A stretch of DNA of 64,000 bases from SYFT01 sp964471115 (lineage in GTDB: Bacteria > Acidobacteriota > Vicinamibacteria > Vicinamibacterales > SCN-69-37), in the NCBI GenBank assembly GCA_964471115.1, contig CAYYFE010000001.1:310001-374000 (forward strand), in the 5' to 3' direction. The stretch's first letter is position 1. Each line of letters begins with the position of its first letter. The notes beneath the pieces are model-generated. The model made no database searches, was not told the DNA's origin, and saw only the letters and a program-made list of their open reading frames with translations. The translations under genes and the position numbers were made by a program. This document shows, in pieces, positions 31,589 through 38,870 of the stretch.

Positions 31589-34435
31589 ATGAAACGAAAG
31601 ATGATGCAGGTAGCCGTGATGGCTCTCTGCTCGGCGCTCGTGGCGGTTACCGCCGCGGCCCAGGTCTTCACGGGACGTATTGAAGTCACCGTGGTGGACA
31701 GCACCGGCGCGGTGCTGCCTGGTGCAACCGTCGAGCTCGGGGGCGCGCAGACGGCCAATACCGTGACGGATGCCCGGGGCGAGGCGCGATTCCTCAACCT
31801 GGCGCCCGGCAAGTACACGGTGACGGCCAAACTCTCCGGTTTCGGCGACTGGAACAACGCCAATGTGATGGTCAGTGCCGGCCAGATCGTGGCGCTCCGC
31901 GCGTCACTGGCGGTCGGCGGTGTGGCGACGACGGTGGATGTCACCGCGTCGACGCCGACCATCGATCCCAAGCGGACGGCGCAGTCCACGAACGTCACGT
32001 ACGAGGAACTGCAGTCGGTGCCGTCCTCGCGTGACCCGTGGGTCGTGCTGCAGACCGTGCCGGGTGTCATCGTCGACCGCGTGAACGTCGGCGGCGCCGA
32101 GTCGGGCCAGCAGTCGAACTTCATCGGCAAGGGCGCGGCGGCCGGCGAGAACACGTGGAACATCGACGGCATCGCCATCACCGACATGTCGGCGCTGGGT
32201 TCGTCGCCCACGTACTACGACTTCGACATGTTCCAGGAAATGCAGGCGACCACGGGCGGCGCTGACGTGAAGAATGCGACGCCGGGCGTGTCGCTGAACT
32301 TCGTGCTCAAGAGCGGCACGAACACGTGGCGCGGGTCGGGCCGCTGGTACTTCGAGAACGAAGACATGCAGGCCAACAACCTGCCGGCCGACCTCAAGGC
32401 GCTGCTGGGCGGCACCACGGGCAAGGGCAACCGCATGAAGGAATACATGGACTACGGCGGCGAAGCCGGCGGTCCGATCGTGCGCGATCGCCTCTGGGCG
32501 TGGGGCGCCTACGGCAAGACCGACGTGACGGTGCTGACGCTGTCGAACACGCCGGACCAGACGATCCTGGACAACTACTCGTTCAAGGCCACGGGCCAGG
32601 TGTCGAACGACCTGCGCGCCAACTTCACCTACTACCGCGGTGAGAAGCTGAAGTACGGCCGCAGCGCCGGCCCCAGCCGTCCGCCCGAGACCACCTGGAA
32701 CCAGGGCGGCCCCACCGAGATGTACAAGGGTGAAGCCAACCTGACGGTCGGCAACGACATGTTCGTGACGGGCCGCTACGCCTACGTCAAGGGCGGCTTC
32801 TTCCTGACGCCGCAGGGCGGCCTGGACAAGGACATGATCTTCGCCGACGACGCCGGCATCGGCCGCAACAGCTGGTACGAGTACCGCACCGACCGTCCGC
32901 AGCAGACGGCGAGCCTGGAAGCGAACCTCTTCCGTGGCCGTCACGAACTGAAGGCCGGCTTCAGCTACCGCATTGCGGACGTCGACTCGGCGTACACGGT
33001 GCCGGGCAGCGGCATCATGACGTATCACTCGGGTTACCCGAACATGATTGCCGAAGTGACCGCGTGGAACGACTTCAACAGCACCCGCGGCAAGTACCTG
33101 AGCGGCTACGTGTCCGACACGATTTCGCTCGACCGCATGACGATCAATCTCGGCCTGCGCTGGGATCGGCAGTCGTCCTCGGTGAACGCGTACTCGCAGA
33201 AGGGCAACTCGATCCTGCCGACGCTGCTGCCCGACCTGACCGGTCAGGCGGCCGATGACGTGATCGTGTGGAATTCGCTCACGCCGCGCATCGGCATGAG
33301 CTACGCGGTCGACAACGAGCGCAAGACGATCGCGCGCGCGAGCTACGCGGCGTTTGCCTCGCAGATGAACGCGGGCCAGGGCGGCTTCTTCTCGACGGTC
33401 GGCGCGTTCCGCGGCGTCTACATCTACGACGTCGTCGACACCAACGGCAACCGCGTGGTGGATGCCAGCGAAATCGCGGGCCGGACCGCCGACAACTGGT
33501 ACGGGTTCAACATCAACAACCCGGCCAACGTGTCGACGCCGAACCACGTGATCGGCGACTACAAGACGCCGATGACGCATGAAGTGATTCTGGGCGTGGA
33601 TCGCGAGCTGGCGCCGAACTTCGGCGTGAGCGCGAGCTACACGTTCCGCTACTTCAACCGCTTCAACTGGCGCCCGGTCGAGGGCCTGCGGTCCGACGAC
33701 TACGTGCAGCGCGGCACCTACACCGGGTCGCTGCAGCCGGTCGGTTCGTTCTCGGTGCCGTTCTACGGTGTGGCCACGCTGCCGGCGGACCGGTCGCGCA
33801 CGGAGTACGTCAACCGTGAGGGCTACACGCAGAAGTACAACGGCCTCGAACTGTCGGCCACCAAGCGCATGTCCAATCGCTGGATGGCGCGGTTCGGCTT
33901 CTCGTGGAACCAGCACAAGGAGTACTTCGACGGCGCGGCCTCGATGGGTGATCCCACCTCGACGCTGGCCAACCCGAACATCGACGGCGGCGACGTGATG
34001 CGGTCGACGGCCGGCTCGGGCAAGAGCCAGATCTACCTGGTCCTGCCGAAGTACCAGTTCATCCTGAACGGCGTGTATCAGGCGCCGTACGGGATCAACC
34101 TGGGCGTCAACATGGTGAACCGCCAGGGCTACGCGATGCCGTACAACCGCTCGCTCGTGGCCACGGGCGACCCGCTCGGCAGCAACAAGACCCTGCTGCT
34201 CGTGGGCAACGTGACGGACTTCCGTCTGCCGTCGGTCACCTCGCTCGACGTGCGCGTCGGCAAGGAGTTCACCTACCGCCAGACGCGGCTCAACCTCGAC
34301 CTCGACGTGTTCAACGTGACGAACGCGGCGACGGTGCTCGGCCGTCAGTACGACCTCCGTGTCACCACGGCGGACACGGTGCGCGAAATCATGAACCCGC
34401 GCATCCTCCGTCTCGGCGTCCGGTTCTCGTTCTAA
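31589..34435 (+). CDS. TonB-dependent receptor, Oar-like
   Basis: A 948-residue outer-membrane protein. The signal peptide ends near VTAAAQ-25. A CarboxypepD_reg domain follows (VVDSTGAVLPGATVELGG, RFLNLAPGKYTVTAKLSGF), then a plug with SSRDPWVVLQTVPGVIVDRV, NTWNIDGIAITDMSA and FDMFQEMQATTGGAD, and a barrel ending GVRFSF. It is clearly paralogous to the receptor at 43920-46862 in the plug region. GGAGGA stands 5 bp before the ATG, and the 202-bp upstream gap suggests its own leadered promoter, although I could not fix the hexamers. An intrinsic terminator follows. Substrate unknown. Confidence 0.92.
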   Translation: MKRKMMQVAVMALCSALVAVTAAAQVFTGRIEVTVVDSTGAVLPGATVELGGAQTANTVTDARGEARFLNLAPGKYTVTAKLSGFGDWNNANVMVSAGQIVALRASLAVGGVATTVDVTASTPTIDPKRTAQSTNVTYEELQSVPSSRDPWVVLQTVPGVIVDRVNVGGAESGQQSNFIGKGAAAGENTWNIDGIAITDMSALGSSPTYYDFDMFQEMQATTGGADVKNATPGVSLNFVLKSGTNTWRGSGRWYFENEDMQANNLPADLKALLGGTTGKGNRMKEYMDYGGEAGGPIVRDRLWAWGAYGKTDVTVLTLSNTPDQTILDNYSFKATGQVSNDLRANFTYYRGEKLKYGRSAGPSRPPETTWNQGGPTEMYKGEANLTVGNDMFVTGRYAYVKGGFFLTPQGGLDKDMIFADDAGIGRNSWYEYRTDRPQQTASLEANLFRGRHELKAGFSYRIADVDSAYTVPGSGIMTYHSGYPNMIAEVTAWNDFNSTRGKYLSGYVSDTISLDRMTINLGLRWDRQSSSVNAYSQKGNSILPTLLPDLTGQAADDVIVWNSLTPRIGMSYAVDNERKTIARASYAAFASQMNAGQGGFFSTVGAFRGVYIYDVVDTNGNRVVDASEIAGRTADNWYGFNINNPANVSTPNHVIGDYKTPMTHEVILGVDRELAPNFGVSASYTFRYFNRFNWRPVEGLRSDDYVQRGTYTGSLQPVGSFSVPFYGVATLPADRSRTEYVNREGYTQKYNGLELSATKRMSNRWMARFGFSWNQHKEYFDGAASMGDPTSTLANPNIDGGDVMRSTAGSGKSQIYLVLPKYQFILNGVYQAPYGINLGVNMVNRQGYAMPYNRSLVATGDPLGSNKTLLLVGNVTDFRLPSVTSLDVRVGKEFTYRQTRLNLDLDVFNVTNAATVLGRQYDLRVTTADTVREIMNPRILRLGVRFSF

Positions 34436-34454
34436 CCGGCGGAAGACCATGGAG

Positions 34455-34491
34455 CCCGGCGCCTCCTTTCGGGGGGGCGCCGGGTTTTTTT
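34455..34491 (+). terminator. Rho-independent terminator after the TonB receptor
   Basis: Stem CCCGGCGCC/GGCGCCGGG (9 bp, perfect) with a 12-nt loop and seven T residues. Confidence 0.9.
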
Positions 34492-34532
34492 ATTGAGGAT
34501 TGAGGATTTGGGATTTGGGATTGAGGATAGTG
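34492..34532. repeat. Heptamer array GAGGATT/TGGGATT (array A11)
   Basis: Five to six units between the terminator and the TPR gene. The last unit (GAGGATA) is 6 bp before the ATG and may serve as its Shine-Dalgarno site. The inverted unit follows that gene at 35533-35588. Confidence 0.8.
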
Positions 34533-34534
34533 GG

Positions 34535-35473
34535 ATGACCTCGACGATGACGAAGACGATGGTGGCGGTGGTGGTGGCGATCGCCGTGGCGGTGCCGGCG
34601 GCGGCGCAGGAATGGCGGGGGCAGGGCCGTGTGGCGGGCAAGGTCACCGACCCGGCGGGCAAACCCGTTGAAGGCGTGACCGTGACGGCCACGATGCCCT
34701 CGTCTGGCAATCGCGGACCAAAGCCGGTCACGACGAACAACCGCGGCGACTGGTCCATCGGCGGCATCGCCGGCGGCCAGTGGGCGCTTGATTTCAGCAA
34801 GGACGGGTTCAAGACCCGCAGCATCACCGTGCCCGTCAGCGAAGCCTCGCGCATTCCGCCCATGACCGTGGTCATCGACCCGGCGCCGGTGGTCGTGGAT
34901 CCCAATGAGGTGATTCGCGAGAAGCTGACGGAAGCCGCCGGCCTGATGACGACCAAGCAGTTTGCCGAGGCGCGGAAGATCTACGAGGCGCTGGCGGCCG
35001 AATACCCGACCGTCAAGCAGTTCAAGCCGCTGATCGCCCGGGCGTACCACGGCGAGGGCAACACGGCGAAGGCAATCGAGACCTTGCAGGAAGCCGTGGC
35101 GGCCGACCCGTCGGCGATTGAAGTGCAGGTGCTGCTGGGCACGCTGCTCATCGAAGCCGGCCGGCTCGACGAGGGCCAGAAGGTGCTGAGCGCGATTGAC
35201 GCCGGCAAGGTGACCGATCCGTCCGTACTGGTGAACATCGCCATCGGCCTGATCAACGACAAGAAGCCGGCCGAGGCGATCACCTGGCTCGACAAGTGCA
35301 TCGCCGCGTTCCCCGCCGACCACAACGCGTACTACTACCGCGGCATCTCACACCTGTCGCTCGACAACCGCGCGGCGGCGAAGGCCGATCTCGAGAAGTT
35401 CGTCGCCATCGCGCCCGCCGACGCGCCCGAGCTGCCGACGGCGAAGAAGATCCTGGAGACGATCAAGACCTAG
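34535..35473 (+). CDS. Exported TPR protein with carboxypeptidase-regulatory-like domain
   Basis: A 312-residue protein: signal peptide to about PAAAQ-25, an Ig-like CarboxypepD_reg domain near 30-110 (GKVTDPAGKPVEGVTVTATM) and four to five tetratricopeptide repeats near 130-312 (FAEARKIYEALAAEYPTV, KAIETLQEAVAADPSAIEV, AAAKADLEKFVAIAPADAP). The domain pairing suggests a periplasmic partner of the TonB receptors or of an assembly complex. ATG 34535 begins the signal peptide; the upstream extension to 34493 is array sequence. A palindromic element starts 3 bp after the stop. Confidence 0.8.
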   Translation: MTSTMTKTMVAVVVAIAVAVPAAAQEWRGQGRVAGKVTDPAGKPVEGVTVTATMPSSGNRGPKPVTTNNRGDWSIGGIAGGQWALDFSKDGFKTRSITVPVSEASRIPPMTVVIDPAPVVVDPNEVIREKLTEAAGLMTTKQFAEARKIYEALAAEYPTVKQFKPLIARAYHGEGNTAKAIETLQEAVAADPSAIEVQVLLGTLLIEAGRLDEGQKVLSAIDAGKVTDPSVLVNIAIGLINDKKPAEAITWLDKCIAAFPADHNAYYYRGISHLSLDNRAAAKADLEKFVAIAPADAPELPTAKKILETIKT

Positions 35474-35475
35474 CA

Positions 35476-35537
35476 CTCACAACGAGCACTGGAGAGCTGG
35501 GAGGAACGCCTCCCAGCCCTTCAGTCCTCGCTGTGAA
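35476..35537. repeat. Dispersed palindromic element, copy 1 (CTCACAACGAG...CTGGGAGG)
   Basis: Left arm 35476-35504 and right arm 35509-35537 are inverted imperfect copies of a 29-bp sequence whose consensus begins TTCACAGCGAG and ends CTGGGAGG. The loop is AACG. It lies between two convergent genes and could act as a bidirectional transcription stop. Other copies: 47784-47813 and 63220-63339. Confidence 0.75.
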
Positions 35538-35588
35538 TCCCAAATCCCAAATCCTCAATCCCCAATCCTCAATCCTCAATCCTCAATC
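35533..35588. repeat. Heptamer array CCCAAAT/CCTCAAT (array A13)
   Basis: Seven or eight units, inverted relative to 34492-34532. The last units encode the C-terminal IED of the sulfatase-fold gene and its stop. Confidence 0.8.
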
Positions 35589-37584
35589 TCTCGATGGCTC
35601 CTTCGGCCATCCGCAGCCCCGGCTCGATGCGGAGCGCTTCGCGGTAGTGCCGCAGCGCTTCGTCGCGCCGGCCCTGCATCTCCGCCAGCTGGCCGAGCGC
35701 GAAGTGGACGCGTGAGGGCTGGTGGCCCATGCGCAGCAGCGCCTCGAACTGCGCGGTGGCCGTGGCGTAGTCGCGCAGCTGTGACGCCACGGTGGCCAGA
35801 TTGAGGCGCGCGCGCGGGTTGGCCGGGTTGAGGTCGACTGCGCGCCGGTAGGCGGCGGCCGCGTCCTGCGGGCGCCGTTCGGCTTCGAGAATGAGGCCGT
35901 CCACCAGCGCCACGTCGAACGACGCCGGCGCCAGCGCCCGGGCGGCGGTCCATCGCGTGCGTGCGTCGGCCACGCGGTTCATCGACAACAACACCTCCGC
36001 GGCCGACAGCTGTGGCGCCGGCGCCGACGGGTTGAGCAACGCCGCCATCTCGAACTCGCCCAGCGCGTCCGGCAGCCGGCCCTGCCGGCTGTACGCCTCG
36101 CCCAGCATCTGGTGCAGGTCGAACGCGCGCTCGTTGATTCGGATCAATTCGCGCAGCCCACGCACCGCGTCGTCCAGGCGACCGTCGGCAAGATCGTCAA
36201 TGGCCGTCGTCATCAGCCGCTTGAAGGTGCGTCGTTCCTCGATGCGGTCCTTGGGATCCGGCCCGCGTTCGCCAGTGGCCGCCGCCGGCGACGACGTGCC
36301 GACGTAGCCAAGGCTGCGGAGCCGTTCGAGCGTTTCCCGGCTGGGTGCGGCGACTGAGACCTCTTTCCCTCCGGTCAGCGACCGTTCAAAGGCCGCGGCT
36401 TCAGCCACCATGCGATCACCAAGCGACCGCTGGGTGTCGAACAGATTGTCCGCCTCCTTCGGGTCCTTCGCGATCGCATACAGCTCGGGCCGCGGCGCGT
36501 CGATCACCTTCCAGCCGTCGGCGCGCAGCGCGCGCAGTTCACTCCAGCCGTAATGCAGCTTCGGGTAGTACGACTCCGCGTACGCCGGGGGCACGGTCGA
36601 GCGGCGGCCGCCGGTGACCAGCTCCCGCAGAGACTCACCATCGTCATCGGTCTGCGGCGGCAGACCGGCCAGGTCGGCCAGCGTGGGCGCCAGATCGATG
36701 GCGCGCACCTGCTCGTCCACGACGAGTCCCGGCCTCACCGCGGGGCCGGCCATGATGAACGGCACGCGAATCACGGGCTCGTAGAGGAACACTCCGTGTT
36801 CGTCCTCGCCGTGTTCCCCGAGTGATTCGCCGTGATCGGCGATGGCTGCCACCAGCGTCTCGTCCAGGATGCCCCGCGCGCGAAGCGCGTCGACGATGCG
36901 GCCGATCTGGTGATCCATGTAGGCCACTTCACCCGCGTAGTCCCGGCCGGCGAACGATGGCCCGAACGGCGCGGGCGCGGCATACGGCGCGTGGGGGTCG
37001 TAGAGGTGCACCCAGAGGAACAGCCGCTGATCCAGCGGGGTGGCCGAGAGCCAGCGCAAGGCCTCGTCCACGACCTCGGCGCCCACGCGTTCGGCGTTGG
37101 CTTCCTGCCCGGACGCCACGCGATCGAAGCCGCCGAACGTCGAGAATCCCTGCGCGAAGCCGTACGCGCGATCGAGCACGAAGGCGCCGATGAAGCCGGC
37201 GGTGGCAAAACCCGCGTCGCGGAAGCGCTCGGCCAGCGTCACCGCCTCGTCGGGCAGGGGCGTGGTGGCGTTGTCGCGCACGCCGAAGCGGGCGGGGTAG
37301 CGGCCGGTGAACAGCGCCGCGTGCGCCGGGCCGGTGATGGGTGAGGGCGTCACCGCGTCGGCAAACCGCACACCACGCGCGGCCAATGCGTCCAGGGTGG
37401 CGGTCTGGGCCAGCGGCGCGCCATACGCGCCGATGGCGTCCGCGCGGGTCGTGTCGAGCGTGAACAGGACGACGTGACGCGGCTTCGAGCGCGATGCCTC
37501 CCACTGCGAGGTGATCGCCCACGTCGCGACCGCGATCGCGACCATGGCGCTCCAGAAGATCAGGCCGCGGACGACCGGTGACAT
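35569..37584 (-). CDS. Membrane-anchored sulfatase-fold hydrolase/transferase with C-terminal TPRs
   Basis: A 671-residue protein with one N-terminal membrane anchor (residues 5-25) and an alkaline-phosphatase/sulfatase domain near 35-400. Metal ligands are recognisable in VVLFTLDTTRAD and AIADHGESLGEHGE, with HLYDPHAPY between. The FGly consensus CxPSR is replaced by T84-G-P-A-H, so it cannot be a classical sulfatase. A Thr nucleophile is used by phospho-transferases and phosphodiesterases of the superfamily. TPRs occupy about 470-665. Last gene of the VWFA operon, its ATG overlaps the preceding stop by 1 bp. It ends in array sequence. Confidence 0.8.
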   Translation of the reverse strand: MSPVVRGLIFWSAMVAIAVATWAITSQWEASRSKPRHVVLFTLDTTRADAIGAYGAPLAQTATLDALAARGVRFADAVTPSPITGPAHAALFTGRYPARFGVRDNATTPLPDEAVTLAERFRDAGFATAGFIGAFVLDRAYGFAQGFSTFGGFDRVASGQEANAERVGAEVVDEALRWLSATPLDQRLFLWVHLYDPHAPYAAPAPFGPSFAGRDYAGEVAYMDHQIGRIVDALRARGILDETLVAAIADHGESLGEHGEDEHGVFLYEPVIRVPFIMAGPAVRPGLVVDEQVRAIDLAPTLADLAGLPPQTDDDGESLRELVTGGRRSTVPPAYAESYYPKLHYGWSELRALRADGWKVIDAPRPELYAIAKDPKEADNLFDTQRSLGDRMVAEAAAFERSLTGGKEVSVAAPSRETLERLRSLGYVGTSSPAAATGERGPDPKDRIEERRTFKRLMTTAIDDLADGRLDDAVRGLRELIRINERAFDLHQMLGEAYSRQGRLPDALGEFEMAALLNPSAPAPQLSAAEVLLSMNRVADARTRWTAARALAPASFDVALVDGLILEAERRPQDAAAAYRRAVDLNPANPRARLNLATVASQLRDYATATAQFEALLRMGHQPSRVHFALGQLAEMQGRRDEALRHYREALRIEPGLRMAEGAIERLRIED

Positions 37585-38870
37585 CAGGGCGTCTTCCGGA
37601 TGGGCTGCGGCACCAGCAGCTGCGACGACGGCAGCGCCAGGTAGCCTCGACGCGCGCGCACGGTCAACCCGGGGCGCTTCACCCGGACGTCGATCGGGTG
37701 ATACTGCCCGTCGAGCTTCAGCCCCTGCGGCTCGTAGACCAGCACGTAGTACCGATTGGCGTCCTCGGCAATTCGGGTCAGCGCGCGGCCGATGTTGTTT
37801 TCGTTGCGAATCATCAGGCCCCCGGTGTCCACCGCGAGGCTGTTGACGCCGTCGGCCGCCGCGTCGAACCGCGCCGGGGCGCCCACGCCATCCTCGGCGG
37901 CCGCGCGGTCGCCGATGTCGGCCGAGGCGCCGCGGTTGAGCCCGCGCACGTCAATCGCATACACGCGCGCGGCGGCCCGGCTGGTCTGTCCGACCGTCGA
38001 CCGCAGCGCGCCTTCCATCTCCTGCAGCACGAACCCGTCGCTGAGGAACACGATCGTCTTGGGGCCGGGGATCTTCGCCAGGCCGTTGGCCAGCGCCGTC
38101 ATGGCGTTCAGGGTGTCGAGTGAGGCGCGCATCATGTCCGTGCGGAGGCGCTGCGCCTTTTCGCGCACCATGACGTCGGCGTTGCTGCACAGGGCCTGGT
38201 CTTCGGCGCAGACGCGGACCACGGCGCGCTGGATGGTGTCGCGATCGCCGGCCGCGATGGCGAACGCTTCAGCTTCATCGCGCAGGCGTGGGGATTCACG
38301 CGTCAGTTCGAGCAGCCGTGTGCGGGCGTCGGGCGTGGGGCGGACCCCGGCGGCGGCCGCTTCAAGCTCCGCGCGCACGCTGGTCAGGCGGTTGTTGACC
38401 ATGCGCGACCCGGCGACGATGCCGCCGAGGTCGCCGTCGCGAAAGCGTTCGCGGATGAAGGTCTGCACGGCCTGCTGCGCGCGCTCGAAGCCGCCACCCG
38501 GCGTCAGGTGATTGAGGTCGAAGACGAAGATCCAGGTCTGCCGCGCGACGGTGGGCGGCACGGCCGAGGGCCGCAGCGCGGTGTCTCCACGCCACGTGAC
38601 CAGGGGCGGGGCCGTCGGGCCGTCGGCCGCGCCCGCCGCGACGAAATACAGTCCGCGGATGGGCTGCGGTGCTCCACGTTCCACGATCTCGAAGTCGTCG
38701 ATGGCGAGGTCGTCGACGAGGCGGCCGTCGCGGTCCGTGACGCGCACGTCCACTTCCACCAGCTGGGTGGACGCCTGGAAGACCGGCGGCTGCTGCTGTG
38801 CGGCCGTGACGACGGTGAACGCGGTCAGGGCCACCGCGACGCGGCCCCAGGCCAGGGCCGCGCTACTCAC
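37584..38870 (-). CDS. Exported VWFA domain protein (acidobacterial type)
   Basis: A 428-residue protein. FQASTQLVEVDVRVTDRDGRLVDDL is the typical entry of the acidobacterial VWFA-related family, followed by IFVFDLNHLTP, the VWFA core KTIVFLSDGFVLQ and YYVLVYEPQG. The C-terminal strand is LTVRARRGYLALP. The perfect MIDAS DxSxS is not obvious, as is usual here. It starts at GTG 38870, and codons 2-10 (SSAALAWGR) plus the preceding stop are formed by a GTAG-headed palindrome. Role unknown; operon neighbours suggest an envelope complex. Confidence 0.85.
   Translation of the reverse strand: MSSAALAWGRVAVALTAFTVVTAAQQQPPVFQASTQLVEVDVRVTDRDGRLVDDLAIDDFEIVERGAPQPIRGLYFVAAGAADGPTAPPLVTWRGDTALRPSAVPPTVARQTWIFVFDLNHLTPGGGFERAQQAVQTFIRERFRDGDLGGIVAGSRMVNNRLTSVRAELEAAAAGVRPTPDARTRLLELTRESPRLRDEAEAFAIAAGDRDTIQRAVVRVCAEDQALCSNADVMVREKAQRLRTDMMRASLDTLNAMTALANGLAKIPGPKTIVFLSDGFVLQEMEGALRSTVGQTSRAAARVYAIDVRGLNRGASADIGDRAAAEDGVGAPARFDAAADGVNSLAVDTGGLMIRNENNIGRALTRIAEDANRYYVLVYEPQGLKLDGQYHPIDVRVKRPGLTVRARRGYLALPSSQLLVPQPIRKTP
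38840..38866 (-). repeat. REP-like palindrome with GTAG head, spanning a stop and a signal peptide
   Basis: CGCGGCC and GGCCGCG (7-bp arms, 9-nt loop) followed by CTAC. The TAG of the upstream VWFA-TPR gene (38863-38865) is the TAG of the GTAG head. Confidence 0.6.
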
